From Erwinia piriflorinigrans CFBP 5888 (GTDB lineage Bacteria; Pseudomonadota; Gammaproteobacteria; Enterobacterales; Enterobacteriaceae): a DNA stretch of 64,000 nt. Below are positions 12,417 through 21,065 of this stretch, piece by piece (the first letter of the stretch is position 1; each line of letters starts with the position of its first letter). Both the position numbers and the translations under genes were made by a program. Location of the stretch: the NCBI RefSeq assembly GCF_001050515.1, contig NZ_CAHS01000013.1, forward strand, positions 295,860 through 359,859, written 5' to 3'. The notes beneath the pieces were generated by a model, which ran no database searches, was not told where the DNA came from, and saw only the letters and a list, made by a program, of their open reading frames with translations.

Positions 12417-12606
12417 TGACTTGCCATTTGTCATGCAGAATGAAGTGCAGGGCGCGTATTGTCGTCTTGCGCAGCCTGTTAAACCGATGCAGCGGGGTTC
12501 AGAATATTACTGAAAAATCCGGTACACTTAATAACATTCAGGATAACAGAATTCGGCCGGTGAGGTGTAGCTGCAGGGTGCGTCTGATGCAGCCGGTGAG
12601 GGAAAA

Positions 12607-13785
12607 ATGATGGAAATAAAGCAAAAGGTCGATGTGGCGATAGTCGGCGGTGGCATGGTGGGAGCAGCGTTAGCGAGCGGCCTGGCGGAACATGGCTTTC
12701 AGGTGGCTGTGTTGGAACAGGAGGAGCCGCCTGAATTTGATTCATCTGCCGACCCTGATGTGCGTATCTCGGCGATCGGTGCAGCTTCAGTTGGCTTACT
12801 ACGGCAGCTGGAAGTCTGGCCGCAGGTGCTGAATATGCGTTGCGCCGCCTATCGTCAGTTGGAAACCTGGGAGTGGCAAACGGCCCAGGTGAGCTTTGAC
12901 GCTGAGTCGCTGGGCTTACCTGAACTAGGCTTTATGGTTGAGAACAGCGTCTTACAGCGTGCGCTGTGGCAACGTTTGCAGCAGCAGGACGTAAACCTGC
13001 TTTGCCCGACGCGCTTGCTGGATTTACAGCAGGTAAATGGCGGTTGGCAGATGACGCTGGATAATGGCAAGGCGTTGCAGGCGCGGCTGGTCGTTGGGGC
13101 TGACGGGGCTAATTCGCAGGTGCGCCAGCTGGCAGGTATTGGTATTCATGGTTGGAACTATGCGCAATCGTGCATGCTAATCAGCGTGCGCTGTGAGCAT
13201 CCGGCGGGGGATACCACCTGGCAGCAGTTTACGCCGCAGGGGCCACGCGCCTTTCTGCCGCTGTTTGATCGCTGGGCCTCGCTGGTTTGGTATGACACAC
13301 CAGCGCGTATTCGCCAATTACAGGCGATGAGTATGCCGCAGTTAAAAAAAGAGATTCAGGCGCATTTTCCGGCGCGTATTGGCAAAGTGACGCCGTTGGT
13401 TGCGGGATCGTTCCCGCTGGTACGTCGGCACGCGACGCGTTATATCCTGCCGGGGCTGGCCCTGGTGGGCGACGCGGCACACACCATTAATCCATTAGCC
13501 GGTCAGGGGGTAAACCTGGGTTATCGTGATGTGGATGCCCTGATTGCGGTGCTGAGCGAGTCACGTTCGCGCGCGGAGGACTGGTCGTCCGCTGCGGTAT
13601 TGATGCGTTATCAACGTAAGCGTCTTAAAGATAACCTGCTGATGCAAAGCGGAATGGATCTGTTTTATTTCACTTTTAGCAATCAGCTGGCGCCGTTGAA
13701 GGTGGTACGTAACCTGGGGCTGATAGTGGCGCAGCATTCGGGAGTGTTGAAACGTCAGGCTTTGCGCTACGCGTTGGGATTGTAA
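12607..13785 (+). CDS. ubiF: 3-demethoxyubiquinol 3-hydroxylase UbiF
   Basis: FAD-dependent monooxygenase of ubiquinone synthesis that hydroxylates the C6 position of the ring. It has 392 residues. The N-terminal dinucleotide fold is VDVAIVGGGMVGAALASGLAEHG; the second FAD motif is ALVGDAAHTINPLAGQGVNLGYRDVDAL near residue 290. It is divergent from miaB. ATG codons at 12607 and 12610 are both possible starts. It is followed by a bidirectional terminator shared with the convergent tRNA operon. Confidence 0.95.
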   Translation: MMEIKQKVDVAIVGGGMVGAALASGLAEHGFQVAVLEQEEPPEFDSSADPDVRISAIGAASVGLLRQLEVWPQVLNMRCAAYRQLETWEWQTAQVSFDAESLGLPELGFMVENSVLQRALWQRLQQQDVNLLCPTRLLDLQQVNGGWQMTLDNGKALQARLVVGADGANSQVRQLAGIGIHGWNYAQSCMLISVRCEHPAGDTTWQQFTPQGPRAFLPLFDRWASLVWYDTPARIRQLQAMSMPQLKKEIQAHFPARIGKVTPLVAGSFPLVRRHATRYILPGLALVGDAAHTINPLAGQGVNLGYRDVDALIAVLSESRSRAEDWSSAAVLMRYQRKRLKDNLLMQSGMDLFYFTFSNQLAPLKVVRNLGLIVAQHSGVLKRQALRYALGL

Positions 13786-13892
13786 GTTTCCGGCAGGCCC
13801 GCGAAATGAACTGCACCTTAATCAATTGGGTGTCCTACCTTTGGGGGCAGTTCAAAACAGTAGGCTCGTCTTTCTTTATCCGACATGCAGAC

Positions 13893-13922
13893 GTAAAAAA
13901 TCCCGCGAAAGCGGGCTTTTTT
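13893..13922. terminator. bidirectional terminator between ubiF and the tRNA operon
   Basis: CCCGC-GAAA-GCGGG (13902-13915) is flanked by six A on the left and a T run on the right, so it can stop both the plus-strand ubiF transcript and the minus-strand tRNA transcript, whose last gene ends at 13929. Confidence 0.85.
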
Positions 13923-13928
13923 ACTTTG

Positions 13929-14003
13929 TGGCTGGGGTGCAGGGATTCGAACCCCGGAATGCTGGTATCAGAAACCAGAGCCTTACCACTTGGCGACACC
14001 CCA
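13929..14003 (-). tRNA. glnX: tRNA-Gln (CTG), copy 2
   Basis: 75-base cloverleaf with encoded CCA. The anticodon stem CTGGT/ACCAG encloses TTCTGAT, giving anticodon CTG. Last gene of the operon. Sequence identical to the upstream tRNA-Gln(CTG). Confidence 0.95.
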
Positions 14004-14069
14004 ATTTTTATGCGACTGGCGAACCAGGCGTCTTTTTCTTTGCGACTCGTAAAACCAGCCGTCTTAATA

Positions 14070-14144
14070 TGGCTGGGGTGCAGGGATTCGAACCCCGGAA
14101 TGCTGGTATCAGAAACCAGAGCCTTACCACTTGGCGACACCCCA
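14070..14144 (-). tRNA. glnV: tRNA-Gln (CTG), copy 1
   Basis: 75-base cloverleaf with encoded CCA and anticodon CTG. Identical in sequence to the copy at 13929-14003, consistent with a recent duplication or gene conversion. Confidence 0.95.
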
Positions 14145-14151
14145 ATAAAAT

Positions 14152-14228
14152 TGGTGGCTACTACGGGAATCGAACCTGTGACCCCAGCATTATGAGTGCT
14201 GTGCTCTAACCAGCTGAGCTAAGTAGCC
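14152..14228 (-). tRNA. metU: elongator tRNA-Met (CAT), second copy
   Basis: 77-base tRNA with encoded CCA, beginning GGCTACTTAGCTCAGC. The anticodon loop CTCATAA gives CAT. It is the elongator type, since the initiator begins CGCGGGG. Same sequence as the copy at 14458-14534. Confidence 0.95.
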
Positions 14229-14265
14229 TGAATTTTACTGCGTACTACAAATCAATCTAAAAAAA

Positions 14266-14340
14266 TGGCTGGGGTACCTGGATTCGAACCAGGGAATGCC
14301 GGCATCAAAAGCCGGTGCCTTACCGCTTGGCGATACCCCA
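14266..14340 (-). tRNA. glnU: tRNA-Gln (TTG)
   Basis: 75-base tRNA with encoded CCA. The anticodon stem CCGGC/GCCGG encloses TTTTGAT, giving anticodon TTG. E. coli has two such genes in this operon (glnU and glnW); only one is present here. Confidence 0.95.
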
Positions 14341-14359
14341 TCCGTGCAAGCTTCTGAAA

Positions 14360-14444
14360 TGGTGCGGGAGGCGAGACTTGAACTCGCACACCTTGCGGCG
14401 CCAGAACCTAAATCTGGTGCGTCTACCAATTTCGCCACTCCCGC
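14360..14444 (-). tRNA. leuW: tRNA-Leu (TAG)
   Basis: 85-base class II tRNA with a long variable arm and encoded CCA, beginning GCGGGAGTGGCGAAAT. The loop ATTTAGG gives anticodon TAG. Second gene of the operon. Confidence 0.95.
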
Positions 14445-14457
14445 GCAAAAAAAAAGA

Positions 14458-14534
14458 TGGTGGCTACTACGGGAATCGAACCTGTGACCCCAGCATTATG
14501 AGTGCTGTGCTCTAACCAGCTGAGCTAAGTAGCC
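14458..14534 (-). tRNA. metT: elongator tRNA-Met (CAT), first copy
   Basis: 77-base elongator tRNA-Met with encoded CCA, first gene of the operon and 39 bases downstream of a near-consensus promoter. Confidence 0.95.
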
Positions 14535-14573
14535 TTCTTTTTTTGCGTCACCTTCATCGGCGTTGCGGGGCGC

Positions 14574-14602
14574 ATTATGCTAAGTTGACCCAAATGCGTC
14601 AA
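14574..14602 (-). promoter_or_regulatory. promoter of the met-leu-gln tRNA operon
   Basis: Minus-strand -35 TTGACG (14602-14597) and -10 CATAAT (14579-14574) are separated by 17 bases and followed by a G/C-rich stretch typical of stringently controlled stable-RNA promoters. Confidence 0.8.
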
Positions 14603-14707
14603 CTAGTTTTTTCCCGTTTTTTACCAGATCCGTGCTGATTGACTGCCTTGTAACCATCATGACCATAAAAGCAACGGATTATGGGGTTGGTCAGGGCAAA
14701 GAGAAAG

Positions 14708-14729
14708 AAAAACGGGCGATAACGCCCGT
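14708..14729 (-). terminator. asnB intrinsic terminator
   Basis: Minus strand: ACGGGCG (14729-14723), a four-base loop and CGCCCGT (14718-14712), followed by a T run. It lies 25 bases beyond the asnB stop and upstream of the tRNA promoter. Confidence 0.85.
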
Positions 14730-14753
14730 ATCGGTTTGATAATCTGCTGCTTA

Positions 14754-16418
14754 TTAATAAGCGGACTGGTGAACGCCTACGGCACGCCCTGACGGATCGT
14801 CCATGTTTTTGAAGGCTTCATCCCACTCAATGGCTTTCGCCGAAGAGCAGGCCACCGATGGCCCACCCGGCACGCACTCTGCTGCGCTAGGTATTGGGAA
14901 CAGCTCTGTAAAGATTTCGCGGTACAGATACGCTTCTTTCGACGTTGGCGTGTTGTAAGGGAAACGGAAGTGCGCGGTCTCCAGCTGCTGGTCGCTAACT
15001 TGTGCTGCGGCCATCTCTTTCAAGGTATCTATCCAGCTGTAGCCAACGCCGTCAGAGAACTGTTCTTTCTGACGCCATGCCACGCTTTCTGGCAGGTAGG
15101 AGGCAAAGCATTCACGCAGAATATGTTTTTCCATTTTGCCATTGCTGCCGCACATTTTGTCCTGTGGGTTGATTCGCATCGCCACATCAAGGAACTTTTT
15201 ATCCAGGAAAGGAACGCGCGCTTCAACACCCCAGGCGGACATCGCTTTGTTAGCGCGCGCACAGTCAAACATATGCAGGGCATGAAGTTTGCGTACGTTC
15301 TCTTCATGGAATTCGCGGGCGTTCGGGGCCTTATGGAAATAGAGGTAGCCACCAAAGACTTCGTCTGCACCTTCGCCAGACAGCACCATCTTGATGCCCA
15401 TCGCTTTGATTTTACGTGACATCAAATACATCGGCGTGGAGGCGCGAATGGTGGTCACATCATAAGTTTCGATGTGGTAAATCACATCACGGATGGCATC
15501 CAGACCTTCCTGCACGGTAAAATGGATTTCGTGATGTACCGTACCCAGATGTTCAGCCACCGTTTTCGCAGCCTTCAGATCCGGCGATCCTTCCAGGCCC
15601 ACGGCAAATGAGTGCAGTTGAGGCCACCAGGCTTCGCTTTTATCTTCATCTTCTATGCGCTTCGCTGCATAACGCTTAGTGATTGCGGAGATAATAGAAG
15701 AGTCCAGCCCGCCAGAAAGCAATACGCCGTAAGGAACATCCGACATCAGGTGACTTTTAACCGACTCCTCCAACGCATTCTTCAGCACATGAGCATCCGT
15801 GGTGTTGTTTTCGACAGCCGAATAGTCAAACCAGTCACGCTGCCAGTAGCGGTGGATCTCGCCGTCGGTGCTGGACAGGTAGCTGCCCGCCGGAAATTCT
15901 TTGATGCTGCGGCACACCGGAACCAGCGCCTTCATTTCTGAAGCAACAAACAGGTTTCCGTGCTCGTCATTGCCCATATACAGTGGAATGATGCCGATAT
16001 GGTCGCGGCCAATCAGGTAAGTGTTTTTCACGCTGTCATACAGGATAAAGGCGAACATTCCCTGAAGATCGTCCAGGAAGTCGATGCCTTTCTCCTGGTA
16101 CAAAGCCAGAATCACTTCACAGTCAGAATCGGTCTGGAACTCATAGCGGTCGCTCAATTCAGCGCGCAGCGCCTGATGGTTATAAATTTCACCGTTCACC
16201 GCAAGAACGTGGGTATGTGCTGCGTTGTAAAGCGGCTGTGCGCCGTTGTTAACGTCGACGATAGACAGGCGTTCGTGAGCGAGGATTGCATGGTCGTCAG
16301 CGTAAACGCCGGACCAGTCCGGGCCACGGTGACGCATCAGGCGTGATAGCTCAAGCGCTTTCTTACGAAGTTCAGCAGGATCGCTTTTCAGATCCAGTAC
16401 ACCAAAAATAGAACACAT
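14754..16418 (-). CDS. asnB: asparagine synthase B (glutamine-hydrolysing)
   Basis: Makes asparagine from aspartate, ATP and glutamine (or ammonia). It has 554 residues. Cys2 right after the initiator Met is the N-terminal amidotransferase nucleophile, with RHRGPDWSG and GEIYNH as substrate-site motifs. The C-terminal synthetase domain carries the PP-loop SGGLDSS at residues 235-241. It stands alone, with its own terminator, between the tRNA operon and nagD. Confidence 0.97.
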   Translation of the reverse strand: MCSIFGVLDLKSDPAELRKKALELSRLMRHRGPDWSGVYADDHAILAHERLSIVDVNNGAQPLYNAAHTHVLAVNGEIYNHQALRAELSDRYEFQTDSDCEVILALYQEKGIDFLDDLQGMFAFILYDSVKNTYLIGRDHIGIIPLYMGNDEHGNLFVASEMKALVPVCRSIKEFPAGSYLSSTDGEIHRYWQRDWFDYSAVENNTTDAHVLKNALEESVKSHLMSDVPYGVLLSGGLDSSIISAITKRYAAKRIEDEDKSEAWWPQLHSFAVGLEGSPDLKAAKTVAEHLGTVHHEIHFTVQEGLDAIRDVIYHIETYDVTTIRASTPMYLMSRKIKAMGIKMVLSGEGADEVFGGYLYFHKAPNAREFHEENVRKLHALHMFDCARANKAMSAWGVEARVPFLDKKFLDVAMRINPQDKMCGSNGKMEKHILRECFASYLPESVAWRQKEQFSDGVGYSWIDTLKEMAAAQVSDQQLETAHFRFPYNTPTSKEAYLYREIFTELFPIPSAAECVPGGPSVACSSAKAIEWDEAFKNMDDPSGRAVGVHQSAY

Positions 16419-16682
16419 ATGCAGCTCCCTAACGACTTAATTTGCGGTGAAAATATGGGGTTTACGCGACAGTGATCGCGTGATGTCTATGAAAATGCGC
16501 TAACGCGGCAGGTGATGCAAGTATTTTAACGAATTGATGAAAATTAGCCTGTTGACCGGATGGAAATATTAGCGGATATGCAATTTTTAGGTAATTTAAT
16601 TGATGAATCTTCATTTTAGGGCAAGGTGAGGATGAAAATTGTACGAAGAGGCATGGCGATGCCCGGCGAACCGGGCAGTGTG

Positions 16683-17435
16683 CTAGAAAATGTCAATATC
16701 AGCGACGGAAGGATAAACCCAGGTTGGGCGGTATGGCATGGCGTCAATATCACTGAGTGTGGAAACCCCCGACAGCACCAAAACAGTCTCCAGCCCAGCC
16801 TGGAACCCGGCAAGAATATCGGTGCGCAGGTTATCGCCAACGATAACCGTCTCTTCGGAATGCGCCTGCATCTTGTTGAGCGCCGCACGCATTATCCACG
16901 GGCTGGGCTTACCAACATAGAAGGGCTGGCGGCCGGAAATTTTTTCAATGCCGGCACAGAGCGCGCCGCAGGCTGGTGAAAACCCGTGGCCATGACTGTC
17001 GGGATTGGTGGCAATAAAACGCGCCCCGTTGGCAACAAACCTGGCTGCTTTATGCATCATATCCCAGTTGAATGAGCGCGTTTCTCCGACAATAACGAAA
17101 TCAGGATTGATATCGGTAATGGTGAATCCCGCTTTATAGAGTTCGTGGATCAGCGCTCCTTCACCGATAACAAAGGCTTTCTTACCTTCCTGACGTTTCA
17201 AAAAGTCGGCAGTAGCCATTGCGGAGGTATAAAACACGCTGTCAGGAAGTTCAATGCCAGCGGAGGCAAAGCGGTTAGCCAGATCCATTGCGGTTTGTGA
17301 TGGGTAGTTAGTCAGCACCACCAGCGGCATATCATTGCCCAGGATGCGTTGTAAAAACTCGCGAGCACCGGGTACGGCGGTATTATCGTGCATCAGCACG
17401 CCGTCTATATCGCAGATTACGTTCTTTATTGTCAT
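16683..17435 (-). CDS. nagD: HAD-family nucleotide phosphatase NagD
   Basis: Phosphatase of the haloacid dehalogenase superfamily, active on nucleoside monophosphates in E. coli; its role in GlcNAc use is unclear. It has 250 residues from MTIKNVICDIDGVL, the E. coli length. Motif I is DIDGVL, motif II LTNYPS, and motifs III/IV KPSPWIMRAAL with VIVGDNLRTDI. An in-frame ATG at 17450 would add five residues. Last gene of nagBACD. Confidence 0.95.
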   Translation of the reverse strand: MTIKNVICDIDGVLMHDNTAVPGAREFLQRILGNDMPLVVLTNYPSQTAMDLANRFASAGIELPDSVFYTSAMATADFLKRQEGKKAFVIGEGALIHELYKAGFTITDINPDFVIVGETRSFNWDMMHKAARFVANGARFIATNPDSHGHGFSPACGALCAGIEKISGRQPFYVGKPSPWIMRAALNKMQAHSEETVIVGDNLRTDILAGFQAGLETVLVLSGVSTLSDIDAMPYRPTWVYPSVADIDIF

Positions 17436-17457
17436 GCGTTCAGAGTCCATCTATTAA

Positions 17458-18678
17458 TTAACTTTCCAACAGGCGTTGCAGCAGAATACCGTTCAGCATC
17501 GCACGTTTTACCAGAGCAAAAGCGCCGATTGCCGAGCGGTGGTCAATCTGAGATCGTACCACCGGAAGGTCTTTACGAAAGGCTTTAAGAGCCTGCGCAT
17601 TAATGCAGCCTTCAATCGCTGGCAGCAGCACTTTATCAGCTGCGATAATATCGCCAGCAATAACGATTTTTTGTGGGTTGAACAGGTTAATGGCGATGGC
17701 AATAGCTTTGCCGAGATGGCGGCCAACATGCTCGATCACTTCACTGGCCAATGCATCCCCGCGATTGGCCGCCTGGCAAATCGACGGCATCTGGCAGCGT
17801 TCCAGCGTAAGAGTACTCGGGTAACCTTGGGTGAGAAGATGACGCACGCGGTGCTCAATTGCGTTGTTAGCTGCAATGGTTTCCAGGCAGCCAAAGTTCC
17901 CGCAGTGGCAGCGTTCGCCTAAGGGATCAACCTGAATATGCCCAATCTCACCGACATTACCCTTGCTGCCGAGGAAGATACCGCCATTGGCGATGATACC
18001 GGCACCGGTACCACGATGTACACGCACCAGAATGGAGTCCGAACAGTCGCGTGACGCACCAAAATAGTGCTCGGCCAGCGCCAGACTACGGATATCGTGC
18101 CCGACAAAACTGGCTAAGCCGAAACGTTTTTCCAGATGAGCAACCAGCGGCCAGCAGTTGACGCTGATGTGCGGCATGTAGCGGATGATACCGTTAAACG
18201 GATCGACCAAACCCGGTAAAGTCACCGAAATAGCGATAAGCTCACGCAGCTTACGTTGATGTTGTTCGCAGAAGTCGGCAATCGCCTTAAACAGCGCCTC
18301 TTCCAGCGCTTCCTGCGTGCGCTGCGGCAGGGGATACCGTTCTTCTGCCAGTGATTTACCGCTAAGATCGAAAAGCATTATTGTGGCATCACTTCGTCCC
18401 AGACGGACGCCTACGGTATTAAAGCCGCGAGTTTCAGTGATGATGGAGATGGCCCGGCGTCCTCCGGTTGAAGCCTGCTGGTCGACCTCACGGATCAGCC
18501 CACGTTCGATAAGTTGGCGGGTGATTTTGGTGACGCTGGCGGGCGCAAGCTGGCTAAGATCAGAGATTTGAATCCGTGATATAGGGCCCTGCTGGTCGAT
18601 GAGCCGATAGACGGCCGCGCTATTAAGCTGTTTAACAAGATCAACATTTCCAATTTGAGCCTGGCCGCCGGTGGTCAT
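17458..18678 (-). CDS. nagC: N-acetylglucosamine repressor NagC (ROK family)
   Basis: Transcriptional repressor of nag genes, induced by GlcNAc-6-phosphate. It has 406 residues: an N-terminal winged helix-turn-helix (GPISRIQISDLSQLAPASVTKITRQLIERGLI), then a ROK sugar-kinase-like domain with the zinc motif CHCGNFGCLE. It lies between nagA and nagD and autoregulates its own operon in E. coli. Confidence 0.97.
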   Translation of the reverse strand: MTTGGQAQIGNVDLVKQLNSAAVYRLIDQQGPISRIQISDLSQLAPASVTKITRQLIERGLIREVDQQASTGGRRAISIITETRGFNTVGVRLGRSDATIMLFDLSGKSLAEERYPLPQRTQEALEEALFKAIADFCEQHQRKLRELIAISVTLPGLVDPFNGIIRYMPHISVNCWPLVAHLEKRFGLASFVGHDIRSLALAEHYFGASRDCSDSILVRVHRGTGAGIIANGGIFLGSKGNVGEIGHIQVDPLGERCHCGNFGCLETIAANNAIEHRVRHLLTQGYPSTLTLERCQMPSICQAANRGDALASEVIEHVGRHLGKAIAIAINLFNPQKIVIAGDIIAADKVLLPAIEGCINAQALKAFRKDLPVVRSQIDHRSAIGAFALVKRAMLNGILLQRLLES

Positions 18679-18685
18679 TAAATAT

Positions 18686-19834
18686 CTACTCGCTTAAGAC
18701 CTCGTTACCATTAACGATGGTCCGGGTGATTTTATAGTCGCGGGTAAACACGGTCAGATTGGCCACTTTTCCAGCTTCAATCGTCCCCAGTGTTTTATCC
18801 ACGCCAATTGCACGCGCCGGGTATAGCGTTGCCATGCGCAGCGCCTCATTAAGGGGGATGCCGACATGTTCGACGCTGTTAGCCACAGCTTCGATCATAG
18901 TCAGCGCCGAACCACTGAGAGTGCCGTTTTCATCAACACATAACCCATTACGATAGTATATTGTTTTGCCAGCAAAAATGAACCGATCAATGCAAGCTCC
19001 TGCGGGGGCGGTCGCGTCCGTGACCAGTATCAGCTTGTCGCCTTTGATACGTTTAGCATTACGAATATTGGTGTAATGGACATGCAAACCATCAGCGATA
19101 ATGCCACACCACACGTCAGGCGAATCGAACAGTGCACCAATCAAACCGGGGGCGCGACCGCTGGTGGTGGGCATGGCATTATAAAGATGAGTGGAGAACG
19201 TCACCCCGGCATCAATCCCGTTCAAGGCTTCCTCATAGGTGCTGTTTGAGTGGCCAGCAGAGATGACGATGCCCGCATCACGTAACTGACGAATAACCGC
19301 AGCGTCAACTTTTTCGGGGGCCAGAGTAATTTTGCTAATCACATCGGCGTTAGCGCAAAGGAATTCAACGAGTTCATGGCTGGGGGAGCGGATCAGATCC
19401 GGGTTATGGGTGCCTTTTTTCAGCGGATTGAGCCAGGGGCCTTCAAGATGCAGGCCCAGCGCCTGATTAGCGTTCTGCGCCAGCCAGGCTCTCATCACCT
19501 CTACCGCACGCATCATTAACTCATCACTGCTGGTGATCAACGTCGGCAGAAAGCTGGTGCAGCCAGATTTTTCGTTGGCTTTTTGCATGATTTTCAGCGT
19601 TTCAACACCGATCGCCGCCATATCATCATTGAACTGTACGCCGCCGCAGCCATTAAGCTGTAGGTCGATAAAGCCAGGGGCAATAATGGCATCACCCACC
19701 TCATGAATTTCAATCCCGGCCGGGAGCTCTTCCAGCGGACAAATACGTTCAATCAGGCCATTGGCAATCACTACCGCATGTCGCTCAAGAATACGGTGGC
19801 CGGTAAAAATTCGGCCCTGGGTTAAAGCGTACAT
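18686..19834 (-). CDS. nagA: N-acetylglucosamine-6-phosphate deacetylase NagA
   Basis: Deacetylates GlcNAc-6-P to glucosamine-6-P, the substrate of NagB. It has 382 residues from [12 protein letters not shown], as in E. coli; AGGAGA on the minus strand lies just upstream of this ATG, so the eight-residue upstream extension is rejected. Metal and substrate motifs: [22 protein letters not shown] and VTDATAPAG. It is 96 bases downstream of nagB. Confidence 0.97.
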   Translation of the reverse strand: MYALTQGRIFTGHRILERHAVVIANGLIERICPLEELPAGIEIHEVGDAIIAPGFIDLQLNGCGGVQFNDDMAAIGVETLKIMQKANEKSGCTSFLPTLITSSDELMMRAVEVMRAWLAQNANQALGLHLEGPWLNPLKKGTHNPDLIRSPSHELVEFLCANADVISKITLAPEKVDAAVIRQLRDAGIVISAGHSNSTYEEALNGIDAGVTFSTHLYNAMPTTSGRAPGLIGALFDSPDVWCGIIADGLHVHYTNIRNAKRIKGDKLILVTDATAPAGACIDRFIFAGKTIYYRNGLCVDENGTLSGSALTMIEAVANSVEHVGIPLNEALRMATLYPARAIGVDKTLGTIEAGKVANLTVFTRDYKITRTIVNGNEVLSE

Positions 19835-19930
19835 AATTATTCTCCTGACTCTACTCATATTCCTTTCCTGCCGGGTAGCGGATGGTCACGGCAGGAGTGG
19901 GTCTGTTATAACGATATTGCCCGACGCTCA

Positions 19931-20731
19931 CTACAGATGTTCAATATTTTCCGCTTCCATTTCACGGAAATACTTCACGGTTTTCATTTTCAATTCCATC
20001 GTCGCGGGTTCGTCACAGACCACGATGCCTTTAGCATGCAGCTGCAGACAGCTGATGGTCCACATATGGTTGACATTGCCCTCTACGGCTGCCTGCAGCG
20101 CCTGCGCTTTCAGATGACCGGTAACCAGAATCATCACCTCTTCGGCATCCAGCAGCGTTCCCACGCCCACGGTGAGGGCGTACTTAGGAACCAGGTTGAC
20201 ATCACCGCCAAAAAAGCGTGAATTGGCAATGCGCGTATCATGAGTCAGCGTTTTAATACGTGTGCGGGAGGCCAGCGATGAGGCCGGTTCGTTAAACGCG
20301 ATATGGCCATCGTTACCGACTCCTCCCATAAACAGGTGTATTTTTCCATAAGCGCGGATTTTCTCCTCATATTGGCGACATTCTGCGTCAATATCGGCAG
20401 CATTGCCATTGAGAAGATTAATGTTTTCACTTGGAATATCAACATGATCAAAAAAGTTATGATGCATAAAGCTATGATAACTTTCCGGGTGTTCTTTTGG
20501 CAGCCCGACATATTCATCCATGTTGAATGTGACAACATGTCTGAAGCTGACCTGGCCCGATTTATGCATGTCGATGAGATGCTTGTAGGCTTGCAGCGGC
20601 GTACCGCCGGTGGGCAGGCCAAGTACAAACGGGCGCTCGGCAGTGGGTTTAAACGCATTGATGCGGTTGACAATATGGCGTGCAGCCCATTTGCCTACCT
20701 GGTCTGGTGTTAACAGAGGGATCAGTCTCAT
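19931..20731 (-). CDS. nagB: glucosamine-6-phosphate deaminase NagB
   Basis: Converts glucosamine-6-P to fructose-6-P and ammonia; allosterically activated by GlcNAc-6-P in E. coli. It has 266 residues from [15 protein letters not shown], the E. coli length, with GAGGTG upstream of the ATG; a 52-residue upstream extension of the frame is rejected. Conserved motifs: [24 protein letters not shown] and [14 protein letters not shown]. First gene of nagBACD. Confidence 0.97.
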   Translation of the reverse strand: MRLIPLLTPDQVGKWAARHIVNRINAFKPTAERPFVLGLPTGGTPLQAYKHLIDMHKSGQVSFRHVVTFNMDEYVGLPKEHPESYHSFMHHNFFDHVDIPSENINLLNGNAADIDAECRQYEEKIRAYGKIHLFMGGVGNDGHIAFNEPASSLASRTRIKTLTHDTRIANSRFFGGDVNLVPKYALTVGVGTLLDAEEVMILVTGHLKAQALQAAVEGNVNHMWTISCLQLHAKGIVVCDEPATMELKMKTVKYFREMEAENIEHL

Positions 20732-20906
20732 TTTGCACCTCATTTTGAGAGTAGGGTGGTAAGTGTAAAACCGATGCTCAAACTGTTGTTGAAAAAGCGT
20801 AATGCTATAACCTTCAGAAAGAAGTGAACATCTGTTTTGATTTTTCGAATCATAAAATAAGTGAGCCTTATTTGCCAGCCTCTTCACCCATTGAGTTGGC
20901 TTTTAG

Positions 20907-20922
20907 AGTGACTAAAATCACA
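20907..20922. promoter_or_regulatory. CRP-cAMP binding site
   Basis: AGTGA, six bases, TCACA: one base from the ideal TGTGA-N6-TCACA, in the centre of the nagB/nagE divergent region. Confidence 0.75.
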
Positions 20923-20932
20923 TAAGCGGTGA

Positions 20933-20956
20933 TTTAATTTGCGATGCGAATTTATT
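20933..20956. promoter_or_regulatory. NagC operator
   Basis: A near-palindrome with AATTTGCG and GCGAATTT arms flanked by T/A, resembling the NagC consensus, next to the CRP site and on the nagE side. Confidence 0.6.
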
Positions 20957-21065
20957 GTTTCTAGACTCTGTTTCGTATTTTGTATGGTAAAACGGGTTGT
21001 TAAAACACACAGCAATTAATGCAGTTTTATGTCGCCTGAATTAAGCGGGCACAGCGGGGGGAAAA

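Larger units (their letters stand above)
20732..21065. promoter_or_regulatory. divergent nagB/nagE control region, 334 bp
   Basis: It separates the nagBACD operon from nagE, as in E. coli, where NagC loops between paired operators and CRP activates both sides. It holds the CRP and NagC sites listed separately. A second T/A-rich stretch near 20838-20860 could be the nagB-side operator but is not a clear match. Confidence 0.7.

Noticed and set aside
13806..14209. Overlapping open frames of 127-129 codons across the gln/met tRNA genes
   Set aside because: Their repeated peptides are translations of identical tRNA sequences; structural RNA explains the region.
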